Source of the DNA: Zelonia costaricensis
Lineage: Eukaryota; Euglenozoa; Kinetoplastea; Trypanosomatida; Trypanosomatidae
Assembly: GCA_030849075.1 (NCBI GenBank)
Contig: JASAOO010003540.1
Coordinates: 1-64,000, forward strand
Direction of reading: 5' to 3'
DNA: 64,000 nt
Shown here: in pieces, positions 49,376 through 59,280 of the stretch
Layout of the letters: the number at the start of each line of letters is the position of its first letter
How positions within the stretch are numbered: the stretch's first letter is position 1
The notes under the pieces: generated by a model
The model's input: only the letters and a program-made list of their open reading frames with translations
The model's database searches: none
What the model was told of the DNA's origin: nothing
Program-made: the position numbers and the translations under genes

Positions 49376-51231
49376 GGGGGTTGTGGAACACGAAGGGGGA
49401 GGGAGAAGACGTTGCCTTTGGTGACGGTGTGAGATGAAGAGGAAATGAGAAAGCGGGAAGAGAGAGACGCCAATGCCAGATAAGGGGGGAAAAGCGCTGG
49501 CTGACTTACAACACGGAAACACAGAGACCAAGATACTCGAAAGCAAAACGGAGAGAAAGAAAGAAAAAAGGAACACAGCAGTGAGGGAAGGGGCAAGACT
49601 TGTTCTACAGTACCCAAGGCTTCTACCAGATCGCAAGTACGCACGCCGAGCCACCACAAAGAAGCCACGGTTAGGTGGCGGCTGCGACGGTGCTCGAGCA
49701 TTTGCGGAAACGAGAAACAAAAACCTCATCGTGTGGACAGGACTGCCCTACCAGAGTGAAGAGGGACAGCGAGGAAGCCGTACCCGCGCCGCTGCCACCG
49801 CACGCGTTAATGGGCAGCGCGCTCCCCGAGCACCCCTCTGATCTCTTCACCCCTCTGCCACGGAAAGAAGCCGGTACCAGAGGACCCCGTTTGCCACACT
49901 GCCAAGCTTAAGCGGCCTCTGGCGTGGGCCGCATTGCCGCGACGCATACGGCCTTACCTGAGACCGTGCCCGACACCTTCACACACGTCCTCGACGCGAC
50001 ACTTACAAGCCGAGAGACCCACCGCACGCAGGCTATCTAGGTGGAAATTAAAAAGATGAAGAGAGGCCGCCCCCAACAATAAATTACCGCAGCGTCGTGG
50101 GGAAGAGGGGCGGGACAGGAACGGCGCCGCAACTGCGTGAAAGCGGCACTGAAGCTGGGACGGGGGGGGAGGGAATCGTGCACAACGTGCGCCGCAAGTG
50201 GGTGCGGGCACCGTAAGCAGGGCAGGGGCATGGCAGCGAGAGGGGGCCCCGAGGGGGAGAATAGTAACTCCAACCGCGAGCGCCTGCCGCCCGGTGCACT
50301 CCACTGCGCATCTACCACATCGACACCTCCTCCTCACCTCTCCGCGTCTGGGCAGGGCGGGCCTTTACAGGGCAAGGCAGAGGGCGCGCGCACTGAAGAG
50401 ATGCGGTGCGCCAGGTGCAGCGCGCAGGTGGGGGGAAGGTAGGGGGCGGAAGGGAATCGAGAAGAAGAAGAAGGGAAATAGGGCATCCGAAAAGGAGCGC
50501 CGCGAGAGGACAAAAGACGCCGACCGGCGTTTGCGAAGAGGGTGCCTTCTCGCCACCCTAACCGCTCCACGGCAGTCAGGCACGTCGCCGCGGGGTCCAA
50601 AGCGCTGGAGAAAGAGACAAATAAGAAGAGGCGCCAAAGCCCACGGAAGTATCCTGGATGTGATCACCGAGCGGAGGAGGCGGAAGGGCGGGCTGCAAGA
50701 AGAGCACCACACGTCACCGGCTTGAAGCAAGGAAGATCCAAAAGCCAAGCTTCTCGCTGCTTCGACCTCTATCTCACCTGCCGGCACCTTCAAAAACTCA
50801 CCATGCGCGACGTGCGGCTACAGAGATTTTCATGTGAGAGAGAAAAAAGAAAGGGGGAGGGGCCATGCGAAAGCGCGGCGCCGCGTGCGTGCGTGTGAGT
50901 GTGAGCCGGGCAACAAACAAGGCTCGAGCAGCGCACAACTGCTCATGAAGCGGGAGCAAAAGGTCAGCCGCGTCACGAAGCGGGCGGCGAAACGCCCAGA
51001 GTAGCCGTCCGCTGCCCCGGCAACGGCGTGCCGCAGGTGCGGCTACAAACACGACAACAAAAGAGGAGAGCACAGGGAGAGAGGAGAGGAAGCCTCGAGG
51101 AGCCCAGCTGGACCGCAGTAGGAGAGCCGCCCACGCACCAGGCAAAGCAAAAAAAGGGAGAAGCGACACAAGTCCGTCACCCACCCCAAAGTCGCGCGGC
51201 AGCCAGCCGGGCACGTGACAGGAGATCCCCC

Positions 51232-53163
51232 TCACCACAACTCCTTCACGTGCTTCTCTTCCTCCGGCGACACCGCTGGCATGGTCGCGAACGAGTTAGG
51301 ATAGCGCACCGGGTCCACGCACACGCGGTCGCGGCGGATGTGGCTCGGGTAGCTTGGAGGGTACTGCACAGGGTACACGAGGGTGTAGTCGCCAGCAACG
51401 GCAACGCCGTGCCCGTATGGGATCGGTGACACCATGACAGGTGCCGGCGGCATCGGGTTGGGGTGGAAGAGCACACCGCTGGGCGGGGCATACGGAGCCA
51501 GGCATGGCGCAGAGATCTGCGGCAGGCACATCGGCGGTACTTGTGGCGGGCACGGCGGGGGGCTGGCGACGGTAGGCATCGGCCTCTGCCGCCCTGGACG
51601 GATCATCGTCGCCCCGGGCAGGGCAGGAGCCGGCTGGCCGCCAAATCGCGCCGCCGTCTTCTTGCCGCGCGGCTTCCTCGGCGATGCCGCCTGCCCCGGC
51701 ACAGCGGCAGAAGCCTGTGGCACGAGACCGATGGGTGCCGGCGGCGACGGGGCAGGAGCGGTGCACGCGGGCACGGCTGGAGCCGGCGCGTCAGCTACGG
51801 AAGCGCTGCCGGCCTCCAGCCGGCGCGGCGCCCGTGATGGGCGGACAGCCGACGGTGGCTGCGGAGCGCCGGCCGCGGGTGACGCCGTTCTCGTGGAAGC
51901 GAGCCGAACGCGGGTTGTGGCGGCCGCGACGGTGGCGCGGCGGCTGGCGATGAAGAGGCTCGATGCGAGGGAGCGCGAGACGAAGGCGCTGCCGAGCACA
52001 ACGATCTGGCGTTTCTCGAGGAAGCGGTGCTCGTCGCTGCGGATGGGGCCCGCGATGGACGGTGACGGCACCGTCGTCGGCACCCCTGCGAGGAGGGCAT
52101 TGGGCGACACGACCGACAAGCCGCTGTGCGCAGCCTCTGACGGAGAGGGCGCGGTGAGGAAGGTTCCGCTTCTCTGACCAGCAGTGGTGCGCGCCGGCGA
52201 CACGAGCGGTGACCCGTCGGGTGCCATGCCAGTTTGGAAGAGGTGGCGGCGTGCCGGGAGTGGGCGCAACGCGACGCGCGGCGTGGCCAGCCGACGCGGC
52301 TGGCAGACCGAGGCGCCATCGTCGCACTCGGCGGCGGCGTTGTTGCTCGAGGAGTCGGCGCAGGGGGCGAGAGGCACCATGCACGCCGAGGCGGGCGCGT
52401 GCACGGATGGCGGCACGGCCTGACTACCGCGGCGGTTGGCACTGCCGGCAAACCCACTGAGCTCGCCGAACTTGCGGTTCTCTTCAAAACCGAGGACAAA
52501 GCCGGTGGTGCTCCACGGGTAGACAGAGGCGATGCACGTAACGGCCCTGCTTGCAATGCCCGGGACGTCCCCGTTGCGCTCGCGCGTGCGCTGCAGCGTG
52601 CGGCGGTACTCCTTCTTGATCTGGACCAGAGCTAGCTTCAGCTGCGACACTCGGGCGGCGTAGACCTCCTCCGTGATGACCCCGCTCGCGCGGGAACGCT
52701 TCAGGTTCTTGTGGCTGGAGCGGAAGGCCTCCTGCATCAGCAGGACCAGGCGCTGCTCACACCACCCCTCGTGCTTCATGTACGCCGTCTCTTCTTCCTG
52801 CCAACGGCGCACCTGGCTCTCGTACGCGGCCTTGTGAAAGGCGTCGTTGCTGATCGCCTGCGAGCCAGCCGGATCCGGCAGCGACGACGAGTCTGCGCCC
52901 AGCGTGCGCACCTGATCGTCTTCCTCGTCTACAATCGGCATCCACGACCCAATGCCACCGCGCTCATTGGCCGGCAGCGGCGCGCCGTCTGGCAGATCAT
53001 CGCGGTTGTTGTACGAGTTGGGCTGTGACGAGCACTCACTGGTGGTCGCGGACAACCCGTACGCGCCGTCGAGCGCTGCCTCGCGCGGCGAGTCCACCGG
53101 ACTCACCGCCAGCCCTTCGTCGCTCAGCACTGCATCCTTGCAGTCGAGCTCGGTCGCGAGCAT
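51232..53163 (-). CDS. Hypothetical low-complexity protein with a conserved helical region (643 aa)
   Basis: I do not recognise the family. Residues 1-100 are acidic and probably disordered. Residues about 106-197 are highly charged helices (AYESQVRRWQEEETAYMKHE, later VSQLKLALVQIKKEYRRTLQ) and may form a coiled coil or compact helical domain. After a short patterned stretch (SVYPWSTTGFVLGFEENRKF) the rest is Ser/Ala/Pro-rich with a basic motif (SPRKPRGKKTAARFGG, near 500) resembling a chromatin-tail or nuclear signal. The last 100 residues are Pro/Tyr-rich (PVQYPPSYPSHIRRDR). The ATG at 53163 (MLATELD) is chosen; 38 residues upstream lack pattern. A 5-kb spacer follows the stop, suggesting a very long 3' untranslated region. 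Confidence 0.8.
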   Translation of the reverse strand: MLATELDCKDAVLSDEGLAVSPVDSPREAALDGAYGLSATTSECSSQPNSYNNRDDLPDGAPLPANERGGIGSWMPIVDEEDDQVRTLGADSSSLPDPAGSQAISNDAFHKAAYESQVRRWQEEETAYMKHEGWCEQRLVLLMQEAFRSSHKNLKRSRASGVITEEVYAARVSQLKLALVQIKKEYRRTLQRTRERNGDVPGIASRAVTCIASVYPWSTTGFVLGFEENRKFGELSGFAGSANRRGSQAVPPSVHAPASACMVPLAPCADSSSNNAAAECDDGASVCQPRRLATPRVALRPLPARRHLFQTGMAPDGSPLVSPARTTAGQRSGTFLTAPSPSEAAHSGLSVVSPNALLAGVPTTVPSPSIAGPIRSDEHRFLEKRQIVVLGSAFVSRSLASSLFIASRRATVAAATTRVRLASTRTASPAAGAPQPPSAVRPSRAPRRLEAGSASVADAPAPAVPACTAPAPSPPAPIGLVPQASAAVPGQAASPRKPRGKKTAARFGGQPAPALPGATMIRPGRQRPMPTVASPPPCPPQVPPMCLPQISAPCLAPYAPPSGVLFHPNPMPPAPVMVSPIPYGHGVAVAGDYTLVYPVQYPPSYPSHIRRDRVCVDPVRYPNSFATMPAVSPEEEKHVKELW

Positions 53164-54906
53164 GGGACGCGTCTGGGCGTCAGTGGCTGGATTCGACAGT
53201 CCCCCCGCAACGATTTCGATGAAGCGATGAGGACTAGTTCTTGGAAAAGCAAGCAACGAACACGGAAACGAAAACACTAGGCACTGCCACGCTCTGGTGA
53301 AGCGGCACGCGCGCGTCTTTCCCCGACGTCCCCTCTCAAATGCTTAATCAAGAGGAAAGGTGCACGTGCTGCCCATTCAGGCTGCAGCTGGACTCACCCA
53401 CACAAGCGACGGTGCGAATGGTGGTACGAGATGAGCGCACAGACGCTCCGTCTCGCTTAACCTGTGAAAGCAAGTTCTGCAGTGTACAGTGCGACGGTCA
53501 CCAGACAAGCCGTTGCGCACACTTACGGTGAAGAGAAGGGATGGGGTTAGCACTCTGTGAGCTCGCGGAGGCACGAATTCGAAGGGCCGCAGACGGGCGG
53601 CGGTGTGACACGAGTCAGAGGGAAAAAGTGAGAGGACGTACGAGTCCACCGACTGCAGTCGCCCTCTTTTGTCTTCTTTTCTGTTTGCTTTTTTGACACA
53701 CAGGGACGCTGGTAGAGACGAGTTACTTTCGAACCTACGGCTGCGTGCCGGACAGCTGCGTGGGCCGCCTCTGGTGATAACTGCCTCGGCGGCGAGAAGG
53801 GAGAGGGGGGGGCGAGAGCTGACGCGGCAACCAGCCAAGAACGCCGCTTAAAACGTGGTGGCGCACGGTGGGAAATAGAAGCGAGCAGGGGGAGGGGGGG
53901 GGACAGCGCAAACGGGCGAAGTGAGAAGTGATGGAGAAAAACGCGCAATGAAGAAAAATTCGATGACGGGGCAATCAGGTCGACGAGGGAGCGACAACAG
54001 CCGTGTAGGCTTGTCACCTTCTGCTCAAGCGACGGACAGGTGTGCCAGTATGATGCTTGCCTTCTCAGGAGGACAAGCTGGGGCGTGGTACCCGCTGCAG
54101 ACGCATGTAGACAGGTCACCGATCTGCCGCGTGGCGGGGCAGGTCAGCTGCAAGACAGAGTCGATCCAGGCGAGGCAGAATACACAACGCGGGGATGGAG
54201 AGAAGAAAAAAAGGGCGAGAGAGGGGAGTGATCGCGTGCAGAAATGGAGGCTTAGAAGCAGAGGGAGCCACCACTACACTTGAAAGCACGCTTGATCACG
54301 TGAACAAGACAACGCAAAAGACGACGACGGAGCGCCGACGCACAAGCACCGACGCGCCAACAAGGGGCGAAGTGCGCGAAGAAAGGGAGCAGAATCAACG
54401 CACAAGCAACCAAGAAACAGGTGAAGAGAGATAACGACTAGGCGGCAACCAAGAGAGGAGGGCAAGGGAAAGGCACGTATCTGAGAGTTCGAGAAGAGGG
54501 CTCAGTTTGGTAGAAAAGGATGCCGTGGCGGTGGTTGCGTTTTGAGGCAGAGCAGGTCACCTTGGTGGTGGCAGTGCAACAGGAGCGGAAGCGCAACCGT
54601 AGCGACCACGCCCGTACACGACTGGGGACGAGCGAAGAATGAGAGGAGGGGGGAGTCTTGTTGCCACTAAAACTCACTGAACGTAGAGCAGCAGAGCTCG
54701 CAGACGGCTACGGCAAATAAGGGAGCGGAGAGCAACAAAAAAAGGAGAGAACGGCAGAAAGAAAGGGAAGATAAGCAACACGGAGAAGGTGTGACCGACG
54801 CGAAACAGCGAGTGTTACTGGGGGATCAGGTCGGACGAGGTCGAGAAGACGTCAAGGAGAGGTACGAGAGAGGGTGTACATGTGTGCGTATGTGGATGCG
54901 TGTGTA

Positions 54907-54938
<32 letters not shown>

Positions 54939-55749
54939 TGTGTATGTGTGTGTCAGTGTGTGCGTATGTGTGTGTGTGTAAGGTCGTGAAGCGATCCACG
55001 CAGACGCCGTTTGATGCGGTCAAGTAAATGAGGGATGGGGGTTGTTGAGAAAGTGCACGTGGACAGAAGCGCAGAAAAGACGTGCCGAGGCGGTGGGGCA
55101 TGACACGCGCCAGGCTGCAGAACTCTGCAAGTGTACCCGCCAGGATCGCGCTGCACACGGCGATATGCACAGTGCTCATTGGGTGTGATTGGCTATCTCT
55201 TGTGCTCCCCCTTTAACACGTCCGTTCGCTCGCGGTATCGCTTTTTTTTTTTTGCTGTTGCTCACCCAAACTCTTGAGGGCTTGGTCGCGGTGTGCATGC
55301 ACACAGTGGACGATATCCTAGACGCGCGTGCAAGATGAATCCATACGAAGCAAAAGTGGTGAAGAGAAGCACGCCGAGGTCACAGAGAAGTGGTGTGAGC
55401 GCCGACGCGCCACATCACTCAAAAACACTGTGTAGCAGCCTGCTGGCAGGAGAGAGAGACAGCGGGGAGTGGAAAGAAGTAGGCTTGTAGAACAGCGACT
55501 CCAGCAATAGCACGGATCCTGCTGCGCACCTTACTTTACACTTGCCCTACCGTGCGGAGTACGGCCACGAATGGCCAGGACCGCCACTATGGCGCGCTGA
55601 AGCGTCGCAGTGTCTGCGCCTGCTGCGTCATCGAGCAGCACCTTCCTGCCCTCTCTACACATCCACTCTCCAACTCTCTCGCACGCGGCACTTCTTTCTC
55701 TTTCTGTCGCGGGGCAACGCTGGTGCGTGGCGCGGCGCCGTGCCACCGC
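53164..55749. other. Long spacer, 2.6 kb
   Basis: No convincing gene. Purine and G-rich blocks at 53795-53905 and 54190-54230, a T run at 53685-53695, a complex TG repeat at 54871-54980, a T run at 55239-55250, a 14-base palindrome at 55291-55304, and a plus-strand C/T-rich block at 55640-55710 close to the stop of the Mpv17-like gene. Confidence 0.6.
54871..54980. repeat. Long interrupted TG repeat
   Basis: About 110 bases of (TG)n with TATG, TGCG and CAG interruptions, the longest microsatellite in the window. Confidence 0.95.
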
Positions 55750-56370
55750 CTACAGCAGATCCTCGGCCTGCGTGTGCGAGAGCAGCCCGCACCACGGCAC
55801 AAATAGGCAGCCGGACAGGAACGTCGCGCCGCGGAAGGGCCCGATGAAGGCGAGGACGTAGACCGGCGCGAAGACGCCCCACGAGACGAGCAGCGGATAG
55901 GGCATCACGTCAGCCGTGATGTGCCGCTCCACGCTGGCCACGTCGTGCCGCTGCTGCGCCGCAAAGGCGTGCGCGCTCATAAAGCTTGGGTCGCTAAGCC
56001 CGCCGCGCGTCGCCGTCATGGCGTTGAAATACGACCAGAGAAGCAGTGGAGTCACCGCGAGCTGCTGCAGCCCCAGAGCGCAGATGCACGGCGTGACGCG
56101 CCGCGTCAGCGTGCCGAAGATGCGAGGAAGAAATTGGTTGTACTGACCAACAAGCCCGCCGGCCACGACACCGAAGAGGGCGTTCTGCCCCAGACGCTCC
56201 TTGTCCAGCATTGCGAACATCTGCGCCCCGCTCGGACGCGAGCCCTCGCGTTTCTCGCCACGGGCGCGCCGCGCCGCCGCCTCACGGTGCGCGCCGTAGA
56301 ACTGCGCGAAGAAATCGCCTGCGGCCCACACGGAGCCGTAGAATGCTGCGTAGCGTGCGAATGCGGACAT
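55750..56370 (-). CDS. Mpv17/PMP22-family membrane protein (206 aa)
   Basis: The protein has four hydrophobic segments and the Mpv17 spacing. The N-terminal segment has a GD-x-x-x-Q motif (WAAGDFFAQ). A second segment, FGVVAGGLVGQYNQFLPRIF, corresponds to the family's GP-x4-WY region, with GQYNQFLP in that place. QQLAVTPLLLWSYF matches the family's DQ-x4-P block. The C-terminal part, with YPLLVSWGVFAPVYVL followed by the last span, matches the W-P-x-x-Q-x-x-N-F-x-x-x-P region. Length fits the family (about 180-220). Members sit in mitochondrial inner or peroxisomal membranes and may form channels; the substrate is unknown. Several signature residues are replaced, so the assignment is to the family only. 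The ATG at 56370 (MSAFARY) is the natural start. Confidence 0.75.
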   Translation of the reverse strand: MSAFARYAAFYGSVWAAGDFFAQFYGAHREAAARRARGEKREGSRPSGAQMFAMLDKERLGQNALFGVVAGGLVGQYNQFLPRIFGTLTRRVTPCICALGLQQLAVTPLLLWSYFNAMTATRGGLSDPSFMSAHAFAAQQRHDVASVERHITADVMPYPLLVSWGVFAPVYVLAFIGPFRGATFLSGCLFVPWCGLLSHTQAEDLL

Positions 56371-57308
56371 CGGGCTGCTGCGACGCTGCTAGCTGCCGCA
56401 AGTCGCCTTTTCGCGCGGATGATGGGGCCGTGCGCGGTGAAGTGCACAAAGCAGTGTATCACAAGTGCGGTGCGGCCAACGTGGGCAGAGCGCCAGAGAC
56501 GTGTGTGTGCGCGTTTATGTGTGCGGGTGTGCTGTGCTTGCAGAAGCTTGTATGAGCGGGGGAGGGGAGAACTGTGGTGGATGACAACGTGCTGTTGAAG
56601 GCCCCCCCCCGCCTCTCCCCCCCCTCCCCCCAGCCACCCACCCCGTACGATGGCAGGACAGAAGGAGACACGAGAGGTGGCAGACGCACGTGAGGGAGGG
56701 CCGAAGGCGAGAGCACCGCGCAAGACGGGGCCCGCTCTTCACTCAGGTTTGTTATCGCGCAAGGCGTTTCGATCACTCCGCGCCGGACGCTGCCGCCATC
56801 GTGGAGTAAACGAGTCGAGCGGCCGCCAAAAAAGCGGAGGGGGCGCGACAGGCTCGCCGGGTACGCGGTGTCTACTTCTCCTTCACCAAGCACCAGCCGC
56901 GCTTAACGTAGAAATGCCTTTCAACGGCCACGACACAACACGCACACGCGCCGTGCCGCACCACAGCCTCGCGTAGCGCCGCCGTCTCCGCCCTCCTCTC
57001 TTGAAACGGTGCAGGCCTCTTTTTGCTGGTGCGCTGTTCGGGGGGTTCAATTCGTGAGTGTGTGGGCTACCCAACGTGCCAGGTCTGCGAACGAGCCGCG
57101 CGGGGGTAGCGGAGGCATCGGCAGCAACGACTTTTACATGTCTCAAGAGTGTTAACCCGCTCGCATCCGCTTCAACAAAACGAAAAAAGAAAAGCGCCGC
57201 GCCCACGCAAAAAGAGCCGCAGCAGTCCTCTCCAGGTTTCTCCGCCGCCCGTCCCCACTCTCCAAGCGCGGCCTGTTCGGTAAAAGAGCGCCGCCGCGCG
57301 GCTCGACT

Positions 57309-57376
57309 GCCGCCCCTTCCCCTGTCCCCTCCCCCAAACTCCGCACCCCCCTCCCGTCTTTTGCGCCTCTTCACAG
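57309..57376 (+). promoter_or_regulatory. Candidate antisense trans-splice acceptor
   Basis: A C/T tract of over 60 bases on the plus strand with few purines ends in CACAG. The layout is that of a kinetoplastid polypyrimidine tract plus AG acceptor, but it faces against the genes on both sides. Confidence 0.3.
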
Positions 57377-57793
57377 TAGGAGGAGACTCACGTAGTCACG
57401 GAAGGGTCCGCAGGGCCCGCAGAGCGGCCCGTGTGCGTGCTGAGACAAGGTCGCAAAAGACAGAGGCCGAGGAGAAAGACGTGAGCAGCCACTGGGAAGC
57501 CACACAGACAACAACTAACGGCTATCACACACATTTGTTACTCCGGCAGCGCAGAAACCGGACCCGCGTGAGCATTTCGGGTGTCGATCACCCCCAACGG
57601 AGGACAAAGAAGTCTGCGCCGGTTGGGGGGAGCGGAGTTAGGCGTCGGGGAAAGGGCGAAGGAGGAAGTGCGCCTTCCTCCTTCAGCGGTGACACACGTA
57701 ATGGACAACACAAGTGCGACGGCCACGAGCGCCGAAGACGAAGGCGACAAGGCACAAGAAGAAAACTAACTCGGCTAAAAGAGCGTTGGTCAA

Positions 57794-57840
57794 GTGTGTG
57801 AGTGAGTGAGTGAGTGAGTGTGTGTGTGTGTGTGTGTGTA
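57794..57840. repeat. (GTGA)n-(GT)n compound microsatellite
   Basis: Five GTGA-type units run into a pure GT tract. It lies about 170 bases past the phosphatase stop codon. Confidence 0.95.
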
Positions 57841-58008
57841 TTTGCACAGATACATATAGAGGCACGGCGAGAAAAAAAGCCAGAGGAAAGAAGACAGACA
57901 AGACGGCTGCCACCACCCGCAGACAAGATGGCGGGTGGTCAAAAGAGAAAAAAGAGCCAAGCGAAAGCAGCAGTTTCACAGCGCCTCGCAAAAGCGCCCG
58001 CAACGTTG

Positions 58009-59280
58009 TTACCGGATCGCGCCGCGCTCACGCAGCGTCTCTTCGTAGACCGCCAGCTCGTTGAGGAAGCCGTCGTTTGGGCGTGCCGCTGGGCGCGCCT
58101 GACGCACGAGGGCCAGTGCGTCGTCTCTCGAGATGCCTTTGAGGTGCATGAGGTACGCCACGGCGACCGTCACGGAGCGTGAGAGGCCGGCGAAGCAGTG
58201 AATCAGCACGCCCTTCTTGTGTGAGCGAGCCTTGTCGATGAACTCGAAGGCCTCCTCGAACACCGGCACCATCGTCTGCTCCGGGAAGTCGTCCACAGGG
58301 AGGACGAGCTGCTGCATCCACGGCTCGATGACCACTTCGAGGTCACGGCCTGCCGTGAGCACGTACCCAATGTCGAGGTCGTGGTACACCGTCACCGTCT
58401 GCGCCGTCCGCAGCGAGCCGAGGAAAAGGTAGTCGAGCACCTTATCGGGGTAGATTTTGTTCAGCTCCACCTGCAGCCACGGCAACGTGGCGGCCCACTG
58501 CTGCTTTTCGATCTGTTCGACAAAGCGAGGCCGGTTGTCAACCTTGAGCACCACCCGCTTGCCTGCAGGGTGCGAGATGCGCTGCAGCCGCTCGTACGGC
58601 ACCGGCTCGTCCAGCATCGTCTCGTTCATGGCCAACAGCAGCTCCTCCAGCGTCGGGCACCACTCCAGCAACGGTAGTGGCAGCCGCTCCAGGCGGTTCG
58701 ACTCCATGCCGATGCGCCGGATCGCCGGTAAAAACGGGCTGCCGTCTGTGCTGCGCTCGGCCCCGTCGACGCCTTCGAATGGCAGCGACGTCAGCGAGTT
58801 GGAGTTGATAGACAGCACCTGCAGGTTGGGCAGGTAGAAGAGGCTGAGTGGTAGCGACGTCAGACGGTTTGTGCTCATCACCAGCTCGGTGACAAGGACG
58901 AAGGAGCCGCTCTCGAACAGGGCAGCGGGCAGTGAAGCCAGCCTGTTCTCGGAGAGGTTGATGCGCTGCAGCGTGCTGGTAGGTACCGCTGCCGGCACCT
59001 CAGCGAGCCCGAGGGCGGAGAGGTTACATTCGTGCGTCGTGCGGCTCTGCTCAATTTCAGCGTTGAGCTCTTCCTCTGTGTCGCTGACCGGCATCGCGGT
59101 GAGCTTGCGCTGCATCTTGCTCATCGGACGCGTGGCAAGGGAGGCGGACTGGTCTTGGGCGAAGGACGAGTTCCTCGAGGAGGCGGCGGAGCCGGACGAG
59201 CAGGAGCGGGCAGAGCCGCTACCGACGGACAAGCACTCACCGAACGCATAGAAGCTGGACGCAGGGACAATGGTCGACAT
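58009..59280 (-). CDS. Leucine-rich repeat/dual-specificity phosphatase (423 aa)
   Basis: The N-terminal 80 residues are Ser-rich. Leucine-rich repeats span about 85-220, with units such as LQRINLSENRLASLP and LQVLSINSNSLTSLP. A dual-specificity phosphatase domain occupies about 280-420. It begins KVLDYLFLGSL, carries the likely general acid D330/D331 in LPVDDFP, and has the catalytic P-loop HCFAGLSRS with C362 and R368. The AYLM block after the P-loop is typical. All catalytic residues are present, so it should be an active Ser/Thr/Tyr phosphatase. The LRR part probably recruits substrates. This LRR-DSP architecture is known from kinetoplastids. No membrane segment or lipid signal. The ATG at 59280 is the first in frame. 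Confidence 0.95.
   Translation of the reverse strand: MSTIVPASSFYAFGECLSVGSGSARSCSSGSAASSRNSSFAQDQSASLATRPMSKMQRKLTAMPVSDTEEELNAEIEQSRTTHECNLSALGLAEVPAAVPTSTLQRINLSENRLASLPAALFESGSFVLVTELVMSTNRLTSLPLSLFYLPNLQVLSINSNSLTSLPFEGVDGAERSTDGSPFLPAIRRIGMESNRLERLPLPLLEWCPTLEELLLAMNETMLDEPVPYERLQRISHPAGKRVVLKVDNRPRFVEQIEKQQWAATLPWLQVELNKIYPDKVLDYLFLGSLRTAQTVTVYHDLDIGYVLTAGRDLEVVIEPWMQQLVLPVDDFPEQTMVPVFEEAFEFIDKARSHKKGVLIHCFAGLSRSVTVAVAYLMHLKGISRDDALALVRQARPAARPNDGFLNELAVYEETLRERGAIR

Larger units (their letters stand above)
46211..51231. other. Longest spacer, 5.0 kb
   Basis: No convincing gene. It begins with the leader of the PLP enzyme; purine blocks at 46660-46690 and 46745-46770 may be splice signals. 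Other content: a T run at 47396-47406, CA-rich tracts at 47868-47900 and 48345-48392 (opposite in orientation to the TG tracts elsewhere), poly-G runs at 48508-48522 and 49368-49380, and a compositionally distinct block at about 48780-49375. From 50100 to 51230 the plus strand is purine-rich again. Most is probably the very long 3' untranslated region of the 643-residue gene. Confidence 0.6.
56371..58008. other. Spacer with plus-strand pyrimidine tracts, 1.6 kb
   Basis: No supported gene. Unusually, the plus strand is C/T-rich at 56603-56645 and at 57309-57372, the latter ending CACAG (AG at 57375-57376), which looks like a trans-splice acceptor on the plus strand. A tiny plus-strand ATG frame (57700-57768, 22 acidic codons) follows. 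A GTGA/GT repeat lies at 57794-57840. The expected minus-strand signals are weak. Confidence 0.6.

Noticed and set aside
53340..53530. Balanced-composition block with a short plus-strand frame of 63 codons
   Set aside because: The frame has no patterned sequence and the block is short; it is more likely splice/leader region of the 643-residue gene.
57058..57801. Plus-strand open frame of 247 codons downstream of the phosphatase gene
   Set aside because: Highly basic, low-complexity, no domain; it begins before the candidate antisense acceptor, so would not be translated from that transcript.
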